Assembly: GCA_934122275.1 (NCBI GenBank)
Contig: CAKOWI010000006.1
Span: 7,364 to 71,363 of the forward strand
Reading direction: 5' to 3'
Source of the DNA: an uncultured Bacilli bacterium
GTDB taxonomy: Bacteria > Bacillota_I > Bacilli_A > RF39 > UBA660
Length of the DNA: 64,000 nucleotides
The notes under the pieces were generated by a model. That model had not been told where the DNA came from. It saw only the letters and a list, made by a program, of their open reading frames with translations, and searched no databases. Within the stretch, counting starts at the first letter, position 1; each line of letters opens with the position of its first letter. The position numbers were made by a program, and so were the translations under genes. Below, piece by piece: positions 30,860-41,464 of this stretch.

Positions 30860-31267
30860 TTACCTTCTTATTTCTGAAAAAAAATCTTGAATCATTTTTT
30901 TGAACTCGTCACTATATTGTGATAAATGTATATATTCTTGGCTCGAGTTATTATTGTCATTCTTCTTGACCATATAATATACTTTGGATATTCTGGATAG
31001 TTTTATAGCACCTGTACACATATCACATGGTTCTAGTGTAATATACATTTCACATCCATTTAATCTCCAATTTTTCAATTTTTTTGATGCTTTCTTGATA
31101 GCTAAAATTTCTGCATGAAGGGTTGCATTTTTATCTTTTTCAACCATATTATATGCCTTGGCAAGTATTTTACCATCTTTCACTACGATTGCACCGACTG
31201 GTATTTCTCCTTTTTTATAGGCCTTTTTAGCCAATCTTATTATTTCTTCATAATATTTTTCCTGCAT
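30860..31267 (-). CDS. tadA: tRNA-specific adenosine deaminase TadA
   Basis: A 135-aa cytidine/deoxycytidylate-deaminase-fold enzyme that converts A34 to inosine in tRNA-Arg. Zinc-site motifs are HAEILAIKKA (about residues 51-60) and LEPCDMCTGAI (about 78-88), both complete, with the proton-shuttling Glu in HAE. It lies just upstream of dnaX as in B. subtilis. No good ribosome site is seen before the ATG; the region upstream is parS site 4, so the start may depend on a leaderless or weak signal. Confidence 0.93.
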   Translation of the reverse strand: MQEKYYEEIIRLAKKAYKKGEIPVGAIVVKDGKILAKAYNMVEKDKNATLHAEILAIKKASKKLKNWRLNGCEMYITLEPCDMCTGAIKLSRISKVYYMVKKNDNNNSSQEYIHLSQYSDEFKKMIQDFFSEIRR

Positions 31268-31279
31268 ATGATTTTATTA

Positions 31280-31397
31280 TATGTTTCACGTGGAACATTA
31301 CCTTTCTTTTATATATGTATTTATATATCTATGTTTCACGTGGAACATTACCTTTCTTTTATATATGTATTTATATATCTATGTTTCACGTGGAACA
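31280..31397. repeat. 50-bp tandem repeats carrying parS sites 4, 5 and 6
   Basis: A 50-bp unit repeats exactly. Three copies of TGTTTCACGTGGAACA start at 31282, 31332 and 31382, each followed (in the first two) by the same ATTACCTTTCTTTTATATAT-type spacer. All three sites match the ParB-binding consensus. It is not a CRISPR: the units are contiguous and the spacers are identical. Confidence 0.9.
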
Positions 31398-31417
31398 TTA
31401 TTCTGTGCAAAATAAAA

Positions 31418-31488
31418 GCACACACAGAAAGAGGTTATTAAGGCTGCTATCTCTCAATCCTGACCTGGTTCTAACATTTCTGTTGTGC
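31418..31488 (-). ncRNA. ffs: Signal recognition particle RNA (small bacterial type)
   Basis: Reading the minus strand from 31488, GCACAACAGAAA at the 5' end pairs with TTTCTGTGTGTGC at the 3' end, closing a single long hairpin. At the tip are the universal SRP motifs CCAGGTCAGG and AGCAGCC, separated by a three-pair stem and a GAGA (GNRA) tetraloop in place of the usual GGAA. About 71 nt, it is shorter than the usual approximately 100-nt 4.5S RNA and similar in size to mycoplasma SRP RNAs. A TTTTATTTT tail follows. ffs next to tadA/dnaX is the usual B. subtilis neighbourhood (scr). Confidence 0.88.
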
Positions 31489-31494
31489 AATTTA

Positions 31495-31523
31495 ATTTTA
31501 TTATAATATTAAATTAAAATCAA
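31495..31523 (-). promoter_or_regulatory. Promoter of the SRP RNA
   Basis: Minus strand TTGATT (31523-31518), 17-base spacer, TAAAAT (31500-31495). The SRP RNA hairpin begins seven bases after the -10 box, in agreement with a start at 31488. Confidence 0.75.
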
Positions 31524-31538
31524 GTGTTTTTATAACAA

Positions 31539-31554
31539 TGTTTCACGTGGAACA
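31539..31554. other. parS site 7
   Basis: TGTTTCACGTGGAACA, located just upstream of the SRP RNA promoter and followed by the same CTTTCTTTTATATATG spacer as the 50-bp repeats, so the repeat array continues on both sides of ffs. Confidence 0.9.
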
Positions 31555-31587
31555 TTACCTTTCTTTTATATATGTATTATATATCTA

Positions 31588-31603
31588 TGTTTCACGTGAA
31601 ACA
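31588..31603. other. parS site 8 (after gyrA)
   Basis: TGTTTCACGTGAAACA, a perfect palindrome 49 bases after site 7, directly beyond the T-run of the gyrA terminator. Confidence 0.9.
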
Positions 31604-31609
31604 TAAAAA

Positions 31610-31627
31610 AAGGAATGTAAATTCCTT
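31610..31627 (-). terminator. Terminator after gyrA
   Basis: Minus strand: AAGGAAT, loop TTAC, ATTCCTT, then a T run. It lies seven bases after the gyrA stop, directly before parS site 8. Confidence 0.75.
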
Positions 31628-31633
31628 TTAAAA

Positions 31634-34144
31634 TTATTCACTAGCATCTGTCTGATCATTTTCTATTTCTTTTTCAACAACAGAAACAGTTGCAACTCTT
31701 TGTCCTTCTCTTAAATTCATCAATCTAATTCCTTGAGTAACTCTGCTCATTTTTGATACTTTATCAGATGAAATTCTAATTACGATGCCTTGATCTGTTA
31801 TCAACATTATATCATTATCATCCTTAACTGTTTTAAATGCTACAATTGTTCCATTTTTATCAGTTATATTTAATGTTTTAACACCCTTACTTCCTCTATG
31901 AGTCATTCTGTATTCATTTATGTCAGTACGTTTTCCATAGCCTTTTTCTGTTACAACCAATATATCTTGATTTTCTTTTGCTATTTCTGCACCTACACAT
32001 AAGCAATCTTCTGATAATTCGATTCCTTTAACACCACTAGCAGTTCTTCCCATTATTCTTATTTCATTTTCATTAAATCTTATCATTCTACCATTACTAG
32101 ATGCTATAACAACATCATCATTTCCATTTGTAAAATGAACGGTTAATACTTCATCATTTTCTTTCAATGTAATAGCTATTTTTCCAGTTTTTCTAATGTT
32201 TTCAAATTCACTAACGGATGTACGTTTTACTAAACCATTTTTAGTTATTATAACTAAATATTTATTCTCTTCTGAGCCGTTATCCAATAATATATTATTG
32301 ATTTTTTCATCTTTTTCAATTTGAAGTAAATTAATTATTGGTAGTCCCTTCGATTGTCTTGAAAATTCAGGAATTTCATATCCTTTTATTCTATATACTT
32401 TTCCCTTATTAGTAAAGAATAGTACATGATTATGAGTAGTACCAGATTTCAATATTTCTACGAAATCTTCATCATTAGTTGCCATTCCTTTAATACCTAC
32501 TCCACCCTTATTTTGAAGCTTATAAGTATCTGTTGGCATCCTCTTTATATATCCTTTATGAGTTAATGCTACTACTATATCTTCAACTGGTATTAATGAT
32601 TCATCTTCAATGTAATCAACAGCTGTCATATCAATTGAAGTTCTTCTTTCATCTCCATATTTTCTCTTAATTTCTAACATTTCTTCTTTAATTATGTTCA
32701 TTACTTTTTTGTTAGAAGCTAATATGGATTTTAATTCTGCTATTTCTTTTGTTAAATCATCTAATTCAGCTTCTATTTTTCCTCTTTCTAAGCCTGTTAA
32801 TCTCTTTAATCTCATATCTAATATACTTTTTGCTTGTATCTCAGATAATTTAAACTTATTCATTAACTTATTTTGAGCATCTTCATCTGATTCAGAATTT
32901 CTTATTATGCTTACAACTTCATCTATATTATCTAATGCTATTTTTAATCCTTCTAATATGTGAACTCGTGCTTCATCTTGTTCTAAATCAAACTTTGTTC
33001 TTCTAATTATTACTTCTTTTTGATGATCAATATATTTTGATATTATTGATTTTAAACCTAACGTTTTTGGTGTACCATTATCTATAACTAAGAAAATAAT
33101 TCCATAATTAGTTTGAAAATTAGTATGTTTATATAAATTATTTAAAACAACTTGTGGATTTGCATCCTTTTTTAATGTTATGGTAATTTTAACACCATTC
33201 TTTAAATCAGTATGATAATCTGATATTCCATCTATAATCTTATTATGAACTAATTCTGCAACCTTATTTTTAAGTTCCATAGTATTAACACCATAAGGAA
33301 CTTCAGTTATTACAATTTGATTATGATTGTTTTTTTCCTCTATATAGGCCCTACTTCTTATAGTAATAGAACCTCGGCCAGTTTCGTAAGCCTTTCTAAT
33401 ACCAGAATTACCAAGAATTACACCACCGGTTGGAAAATCAGGCCCCTTTATGTAATTCATAAGTCCTAACGTATCAATTTCCGGATCATCTATATATGCA
33501 ACACATCCATCTATAACTTCTGACAAATTATGTGGTGGTATATTTGTTGCCATACCAACAGCAATGCCCATTGAACCATTAACTAATACATTTGGAATTC
33601 TAGACGGTAAAACTACTGGTTCTGGACTTGTTTCATCAAAGTTTGGCATCATATCTACCGTATTTTTTCTAATATCTCTAAGCATTTCAAGTGATATCTT
33701 AGATAATCTAGCTTCTGTATAACGGTATGCAGCAGCTCCATCACCTTCTATATTACCAAAGTTACCATGCCCATCAACCATCATATATCTTTGGTTAAAA
33801 TCTTGTGCTAATCTTACCATTGCATCATATATTGATGAGTCACCATGTGGATGATAATGTCCCATAACATAACCAACTGTTGTAGCTGATTTTTTGTGTG
33901 GTTTATCTGGTGTATTTCCTTCTTCAAACATTGACCATAATATTCTTCTATGAACTGGTTTTAATCCATCTCTTAAATCAGGAATCGCGCGTGATGTTAT
34001 AACACTCATTGAATAATCTAGAAAGGAATCTGATATTTCTTTTACGATATCATTTTTCGCATGGCTATCTCTTTCGTGAAATGTTCCTCCATACTCTCCT
34101 GATTCGTTTTCTTCATTTTTTTCTATTTCTTTATTCTCTTCCAT
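31634..34144 (-). CDS. gyrA: DNA gyrase subunit A
   Basis: An 836-aa GyrA that cuts and rejoins DNA. The catalytic Tyr follows the AAAYRYTEARL segment (about residues 124-134), and the quinolone region HYHPHGDSSIYDA (about 83-95) has the sensitive-type Ser and Asp. The C-terminal beta-pinwheel includes the GyrA-box-like segments GRTASGVKGIEL and the SRVTQGIRL end. The ATG at 34144 has GGAGG seven bases upstream. It follows gyrB by 11 bases, as in nearly all Bacillota, and ends at a terminator. Confidence 0.97.
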   Translation of the reverse strand: MEENKEIEKNEENESGEYGGTFHERDSHAKNDIVKEISDSFLDYSMSVITSRAIPDLRDGLKPVHRRILWSMFEEGNTPDKPHKKSATTVGYVMGHYHPHGDSSIYDAMVRLAQDFNQRYMMVDGHGNFGNIEGDGAAAYRYTEARLSKISLEMLRDIRKNTVDMMPNFDETSPEPVVLPSRIPNVLVNGSMGIAVGMATNIPPHNLSEVIDGCVAYIDDPEIDTLGLMNYIKGPDFPTGGVILGNSGIRKAYETGRGSITIRSRAYIEEKNNHNQIVITEVPYGVNTMELKNKVAELVHNKIIDGISDYHTDLKNGVKITITLKKDANPQVVLNNLYKHTNFQTNYGIIFLVIDNGTPKTLGLKSIISKYIDHQKEVIIRRTKFDLEQDEARVHILEGLKIALDNIDEVVSIIRNSESDEDAQNKLMNKFKLSEIQAKSILDMRLKRLTGLERGKIEAELDDLTKEIAELKSILASNKKVMNIIKEEMLEIKRKYGDERRTSIDMTAVDYIEDESLIPVEDIVVALTHKGYIKRMPTDTYKLQNKGGVGIKGMATNDEDFVEILKSGTTHNHVLFFTNKGKVYRIKGYEIPEFSRQSKGLPIINLLQIEKDEKINNILLDNGSEENKYLVIITKNGLVKRTSVSEFENIRKTGKIAITLKENDEVLTVHFTNGNDDVVIASSNGRMIRFNENEIRIMGRTASGVKGIELSEDCLCVGAEIAKENQDILVVTEKGYGKRTDINEYRMTHRGSKGVKTLNITDKNGTIVAFKTVKDDNDIMLITDQGIVIRISSDKVSKMSRVTQGIRLMNLREGQRVATVSVVEKEIENDQTDASE

Positions 34145-34155
34145 CAAAAAACCTC

Positions 34156-37199
<3,044 letters not shown>

Positions 37200-37266
37200 A
37201 ATTTGCAATTTTTAAGCTCATATAAAACACCTAACATCTTTCTAGTACACTACTACATACAATTTA

Positions 37267-37295
37267 ATTATACCACAAAATAAGCTTAATTTAAG
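37267..37295 (-). promoter_or_regulatory. Possible promoter of recF-gyrB-gyrA
   Basis: Minus strand TATAAT (37272-37267) has a weak -35 match (CTTAAA, 37295-37290) at 17 bases. It lies in the 111-base gap between comK and recF, which otherwise shows only an AAGCTT-centred AT-rich palindrome just upstream of the -10 box. Confidence 0.4.
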
Positions 37296-37310
37296 CAAAA
37301 AATGCATATT

Positions 37311-37769
37311 TTAGCAATTTAATGCATTTTTTATCCTTTTATTTAATAAAGATTCTAATCTAGTAGCTCTAAGCACCTGATTATCTAATATATTATATGG
37401 TATATCAATAGGTAATTGTTTTCCACAGGAAAAATTTACTATTGATTTTTTATCAGTTGCATAATAGTCTTCCAAATTATTCAGTGAAATCCAGCTACAC
37501 CCTTCGACTCTTGGTGATAACGTTGGAAAAAATATAATAGGATTACTTTCTTCTATTATTATTGGTGCTTTGTAAGAAATACCTAATATTTCCTTAGTTC
37601 CTTTTAGCCTACCTAGATATGAACTGCCAAAAAATTTACAACTTTTATCAACTATTTTTGTTGTGGATAAATTAACTTCAAACTGATCGTTCTTTTCAAT
37701 CACTAATGATTTATCTAGTCCTAAATAAATTATTGCATATGTATTTTTGTTTATTTCATATTGTTTCAT
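37311..37769 (-). CDS. comK: ComK-family competence transcription factor
   Basis: A 152-aa ComK homologue. Family blocks are VDKSCKFFGSSYLGRLKGT (about residues 39-57), APIIIEESNPIIFFPTLSPR (about 68-87) and GCSWISLNNL (about 90-99), followed by a Tyr-Asn-Gln-Val block (YNILDNQVLRATRLESLL). ComK is the master activator of DNA-uptake genes in Bacillus. It starts at the ATG at 37769 with GGAGGG seven bases upstream. It is shorter than the 192-aa B. subtilis protein, lacking the C-terminal tail. Its place between dnaN and recF, where yaaA normally sits, is unusual. Whether it drives competence here is inference. Confidence 0.88.
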   Translation of the reverse strand: MKQYEINKNTYAIIYLGLDKSLVIEKNDQFEVNLSTTKIVDKSCKFFGSSYLGRLKGTKEILGISYKAPIIIEESNPIIFFPTLSPRVEGCSWISLNNLEDYYATDKKSIVNFSCGKQLPIDIPYNILDNQVLRATRLESLLNKRIKNALNC

Positions 37770-37799
37770 ATCAAAACCCTCCATAAAAATATACATATA

Positions 37800-37808
37800 T
37801 TATCCACA
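37800..37808 (+). promoter_or_regulatory. DnaA box in the comK leader
   Basis: TTATCCACA, a perfect DnaA box, lies 30 bases before the comK ATG. On the minus strand it reads TGTGGATAA and its GATAAT end could overlap the comK -10 box. Confidence 0.7.
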
Positions 37809-37852
37809 GCATGCAGAATTTTTTTGTCGTTTTTTATTAGGATTTAAAAAAA

Positions 37853-37868
37853 ATGCACAAATGTGCAT
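37853..37868 (-). terminator. Terminator after dnaN
   Basis: Minus strand ATGCACA, loop TT, TGTGCAT, then eight T. It lies directly after the dnaN stop and separates dnaA-dnaN from comK. Confidence 0.8.
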
Positions 37869-37869
37869 T

Positions 37870-38991
37870 TTAATAAGTTATTATAGGTACTATTAATTGT
37901 AATATGGTATCATCCGATTCATCAGCTACTATAATAGGTTTCATTTCATCATTAAATTTTAACACTACATTTGTGCTTTCCACTGTTTTAATGGCATCCA
38001 TCATAAATTTAGAAGAAAAAGCTATCTTTATATTATTTTCGTTATTTTTATTTATTTCTAATCTTTCTTCTACCCTACCTATTTCTGGAGAATTTGATGA
38101 TATAACAACTTCATTATCTATACATTCAAATTTTATTATATTTTTATCCTTTTCACTTGTTAATAATGCTGCTCTATCTATTACATTATATAAATCTGTA
38201 CAATTAGCAGTTATTTCAAGTTCAAATGTAGAAGGTATCAACCTATTTACATCAGGAAAAGTACCACTTAATACTCTTGTTTGAAATAATGTATCATCAA
38301 ACTTAAATAAAACCTTATTTCCAAATATATGCATTTCTATATTATTATCTGTCTCATCTAATATTCTAGTTAACTCGATTAAATTTTTTCCAGGAATAAC
38401 AATATTTACATCTTCTTCTGATTCTTCTGAAAGTGTTGTAAACTTTTTAGCAAGTCTATAAGAATCAGTAGCAATACATTCTAATTTATCTTTTGATATT
38501 TTAAAGTTAATACCTGTTAAAATAGGTCTAGTTTCTTGTGTTGATACAGCAAAGAAAGTCTTATTTATCAAATTTTTAAACTCTTCTTTCTTTAATATTA
38601 TAGGTTTTTTCTTTTCTTCTAAATTTAAATTTGGAAATTCACTAGCATCCATACAATTCAAATTAAACTCTGATTTTCCACAGGAAATCAAAACCTTTAT
38701 ATTATCAAACAATTCTATGTTTACTATGTTTCCATCTAATTTTCTAATAATTTCTAATATGTATTTTCCTTGAATAACTGTAACTCCAGTTGATTCGATA
38801 GATTCTAGTTTTTCTTTATCTATAAAAGATTCTATACTTATATCATTATCGCTAGCACTTAAGAATAATCCATTATCAGTTAAATTAAATTTAATACCAG
38901 ATAATATAGGTATTATATTCTTTGAAGATAATGCTTTGCTAACTGAATTTAAACTATGTAATAATGTTTCTTTTTTTATACTAAATTTCAT
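37870..38991 (-). CDS. dnaN: DNA polymerase III beta sliding clamp
   Basis: A 373-aa sliding clamp made of three similar domains of about 120 residues each. Clues are the N-terminal MKFSIKKETLLHSLNSVSKAL and IKFNLTDNGLFLSASD (about residues 29-44), the middle RPILTGINFKI (about 157-167) and the C-terminal MKPIIV ... ILQLIVPIITY, where family members end with the hydrophobic strand. It holds replicative polymerase on DNA. It follows dnaA after a 141-base intergenic region, as at every Bacillota origin, and is closed by a terminator. Confidence 0.97.
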   Translation of the reverse strand: MKFSIKKETLLHSLNSVSKALSSKNIIPILSGIKFNLTDNGLFLSASDNDISIESFIDKEKLESIESTGVTVIQGKYILEIIRKLDGNIVNIELFDNIKVLISCGKSEFNLNCMDASEFPNLNLEEKKKPIILKKEEFKNLINKTFFAVSTQETRPILTGINFKISKDKLECIATDSYRLAKKFTTLSEESEEDVNIVIPGKNLIELTRILDETDNNIEMHIFGNKVLFKFDDTLFQTRVLSGTFPDVNRLIPSTFELEITANCTDLYNVIDRAALLTSEKDKNIIKFECIDNEVVISSNSPEIGRVEERLEINKNNENNIKIAFSSKFMMDAIKTVESTNVVLKFNDEMKPIIVADESDDTILQLIVPIITY

Positions 38992-39132
38992 TATAATTCT
39001 CCTTTATTATTAAATTATTATTATTATTACTGTGGATAAAGTGGAAAACTCCGTTTTTTGTTGAAATATAAAGTTTTAATGATAAATTTAATCCACATCA
39101 TAAGTTGATAAATCTTCAAGTAATCCACAAGT
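38992..39132. other. dnaA-dnaN intergenic region with DnaA boxes (second part of oriC)
   Basis: Contains a perfect DnaA box (39031-39039, TGTGGATAA) followed by five TAA trinucleotides and an AT-rich run in the direction of dnaN, plus weaker TCCACA-type boxes near 39091 and 39121. This resembles the unwinding side of the two-part B. subtilis origin. The trinucleotide run resembles, but does not exactly match, the DnaA-trio pattern. Confidence 0.6.
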
Positions 39133-40485
39133 CTATTTTATTTTACTTTTTAAAGCATCAATTATTGCCTTAAATTGTGGATTAGTTTTTACTTCATTAT
39201 CAATTTTGTCAACAGAGTGCATAACTGTTGAATGATCCCTTCCGCCAAATTGTATTCCAATTTTAGGAAATGACTCATCCGTCATAGTTCTACACAGATA
39301 TATGGCAATTTGCCTTGGAAATGCAACAGATGCTTTTCTCTTTTTAGATTTTAAATCTTCAACAGTAATATTATAGTATTCTGCTACAACCTGCTGTATT
39401 TTTTGAATATTATTTTTTACAAAAGAAGATTTAGACAGGTAATCTTTTAAGGCATCAATCGCAAGTGTTAAATTGATATTACTAGTATTAAACATTGTTG
39501 CATATGCTATTATCCTTGTTAAGGCACCTTCTAACTGCCTTACGTCAGAATCACAGTTATTAGCAATGTAGGCTATAACATCATCACTTATCTCGCCTTC
39601 CATGTTTTGTCCTAACATTTTTTTCTTTAATATCTCTACACGCATTTCATAATCTGGTGGATAAATATTAACACTTAATCCCCAATTAAATCTTGTTCTT
39701 AGTCTATCCTCTAGTTTCTTTAAATCATCAGGCGATCTATCAGAAGATATTATTATTTGTTTATTATCATCATAAAGATTATTAAATGTGTTGAAAAATT
39801 CCTGCTGAGTTTGTGTTGCACTGCCTAAGAATTGAATATCATCTATTATTAATACGTCAACTCCCCTATACTTACTTTTAAAACTATCTATATAGTCAAA
39901 ATTGGTTCCAGATTCATCTTTCTTATTTATATTTAAAAAGTCAGATATAAACTGTTCACTCGTAACATACAGAACCTTTTTATTAGAGTTTTCAATGATA
40001 AAATTACCAATAGCATGCATAAGGTGTGTTTTTCCAAGACCACTATTACCGTATAAGAACAAAGGATTATATGTTTTTCCAGGATTTTCTGCAACAGAAA
40101 CAGCGGCCATATAAGCAAATTTATTACTATCACCTACTATAAAAGAATCAAAAGTATATTTTGGATTCAAATTAGACTTTTCTGGTGTATTAATAGGAAC
40201 ACCTACGTTTTCCACAGAAATATTAATATTCTCTTTTACATCATCTTCAAAAACAAATTCAAAATCAAAGCTAGTGTTTGTTATTTCACTAAATACGTCT
40301 GATATTGTTTGATACCAAGTCCCTTCTAGTTGAGCTTTTTGCATTGGTGAATCAACTAGTACTTTAGCAACATTATTATCAAGTGATAATAGTTTTGTAT
40401 CTTTAAACCAAGTATCGTATGATATAGAGGCAATCATAGATTTTATTTTTTCTAGAAAACTATTCCATATATTATCTATGTTCAT
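39133..40485 (-). CDS. dnaA: Chromosomal replication initiator DnaA
   Basis: A 450-aa DnaA with all four domains: N-terminal helicase-interacting domain I (about residues 1-85), a short linker, the AAA+ domain with Walker A LYGNSGLGKTHLM (about 143-155), Walker B VLIIDDIQFL (about 209-218) and the box VII arginine region (LEDRLRTRFNWGL), and the C-terminal DNA-binding domain with KRKASVAFPRQIAIYL and the signature GGRDHSTVMHS (about 417-427). It starts with an AAAGGAGG ribosome site and has a promoter in the origin. Confidence 0.98.
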   Translation of the reverse strand: MNIDNIWNSFLEKIKSMIASISYDTWFKDTKLLSLDNNVAKVLVDSPMQKAQLEGTWYQTISDVFSEITNTSFDFEFVFEDDVKENINISVENVGVPINTPEKSNLNPKYTFDSFIVGDSNKFAYMAAVSVAENPGKTYNPLFLYGNSGLGKTHLMHAIGNFIIENSNKKVLYVTSEQFISDFLNINKKDESGTNFDYIDSFKSKYRGVDVLIIDDIQFLGSATQTQQEFFNTFNNLYDDNKQIIISSDRSPDDLKKLEDRLRTRFNWGLSVNIYPPDYEMRVEILKKKMLGQNMEGEISDDVIAYIANNCDSDVRQLEGALTRIIAYATMFNTSNINLTLAIDALKDYLSKSSFVKNNIQKIQQVVAEYYNITVEDLKSKKRKASVAFPRQIAIYLCRTMTDESFPKIGIQFGGRDHSTVMHSVDKIDNEVKTNPQFKAIIDALKSKIK

Positions 40486-40872
40486 AATAACCTCCTTTCC
40501 CCCTATGAAACGAGATATTCATATATATTTTATCAAAAAAACTGTGTAAAAACAACGAAAAATATATATTTAAATGTTTTCCACAAGAGTTTTCCACAGG
40601 ATAAACTCTTATATTTCAACAAAATTCGACAAAATCCACTTTTCCACAAAAAAAAATTTGTCGAAAAAGTTATATACAATTGAAAGTTTTCCACAGATTG
40701 TTGATAAATATTGAAAACTAAGCAAATAAACAGAGTTTAAGATTGATACCTGTGGAAAACTATGTGCAAAAGAAAATTAATAAAATTGATTAAATTTTTA
40801 AAACTGTGTATAATTTATGAATACTTTAATCTAAATAATTAGCATAAACATAAGTATAGTAAACAAAAAATG
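40486..40872. other. oriC: Origin of replication oriC (dnaA-rpmH intergenic)
   Basis: A gene-free region with a cluster of DnaA boxes: TTTTCCACA at 40577-40585, 40590-40598, 40640-40648 and 40687-40695 (plus strand), TGTGGAAAA at 40751-40759 and TGTGTATAA at 40805-40813 (minus strand, perfect TTATACACA), and TGTGTAAAA at 40543-40551. After about 40760 the sequence becomes extremely AT-rich. It is the point where gene orientation switches from minus to plus. All three signs agree on the origin. Confidence 0.9.
40522..40550 (-). promoter_or_regulatory. Promoter of dnaA
   Basis: Minus strand TTTACA (40550-40545), 17-base spacer, TATATA (40527-40522). The -35 box overlaps a TTTTACACA DnaA box, so autoregulation by DnaA is likely. 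Confidence 0.6.
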
Positions 40873-40901
40873 TTGACAATTAGTAAAATAAAATTTATAA
40901 T
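40873..40901 (+). promoter_or_regulatory. Promoter of rpmH-rnpA (perfect consensus)
   Basis: TTGACA (40873-40878), exactly 17 bases, TATAAT (40896-40901). It is a full consensus promoter 50 bases before the rpmH start. Confidence 0.9.
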
Positions 40902-40950
40902 ATTCGTGTTCGAAAAAGACATATTATAATAAAATGCGGAGGTGTTATTG

Positions 40951-41079
40951 ATGAAAAGAACTTTTCAACCTAATAATCATAAGAGAAAAAAGAATCATGG
41001 TTTTTTTGCTAGGAAGTTAGCCGGAACTGGTATTATGAATTTAAGAAGAGCAAAAGGACGTAAGAAGTTATCTGCATAA
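40951..41079 (+). CDS. rpmH: Ribosomal protein L34
   Basis: A 42-aa basic protein, too short for most gene finders. It begins [20 protein letters not shown] and ends [11 protein letters not shown], both invariant L34 blocks. The middle ([11 protein letters not shown]) differs from the usual MATKNGRKVLARR and the protein is two residues shorter than typical. CGGAGG lies 10 bases before the ATG. It lies next to oriC with rnpA following, the universal order. Identity is certain. Confidence 0.96.
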   Translation: MKRTFQPNNHKRKKNHGFFARKLAGTGIMNLRRAKGRKKLSA

Positions 41080-41124
41080 TTCCACTTATAGAAATAAGTG
41101 GTTTTTTGTTATGAAGAGGTTAAT

Positions 41125-41451
41125 ATGAAGAAAATAAATATAATAAAGGAAAGAAAAGATTTTGACCACATATTTAAATTAAGAAATCAAAAAACTTCAA
41201 AATATGCGTACTTATATATAGGATGTCCATCAGAATGTAAATATAGATTTGGGATATGTGTATCAAAGAAATTAGGAAATGCTGTTTTAAGAAACAAATT
41301 AAAAAGAAGAACAAAAGATATAATTGATAAAAGCGGATTGCATTTTTTTAATAAAGATTATATAATTGTACTAAAGAAAAGTGCTTCAAGTGCTGAGTAT
41401 TTAGAACTTAAAGAAGATCTTTTAGTTCTTTTAAAAAATATAAGTGAATAG
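41125..41451 (+). CDS. rnpA: Ribonuclease P protein component
   Basis: A 108-aa RnpA that assists the RNase P RNA in cutting tRNA 5' leaders. The conserved block is the RNR motif segment KKLGNAVLRNKLKRRTKDI (about residues 53-71), preceded by FGICVSKK. The start is the ATG at 41125, five bases after AGAGG; an in-frame ATG nine codons earlier lacks a ribosome site. It is co-transcribed with rpmH and yidC, which begins 13 bases later. Confidence 0.95.
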   Translation: MKKINIIKERKDFDHIFKLRNQKTSKYAYLYIGCPSECKYRFGICVSKKLGNAVLRNKLKRRTKDIIDKSGLHFFNKDYIIVLKKSASSAEYLELKEDLLVLLKNISE

Positions 41452-41464
41452 GAGATTAAACTAG

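Noticed and set aside
31280..31603. CRISPR-like array of equally spaced repeats
   Set aside because: The spacers are identical to each other and each unit contains a parS palindrome; no cas genes are present.
40486..40872. tRNA or rRNA genes near the origin
   Set aside because: I saw no cloverleaf arms or rRNA signatures anywhere in the window.
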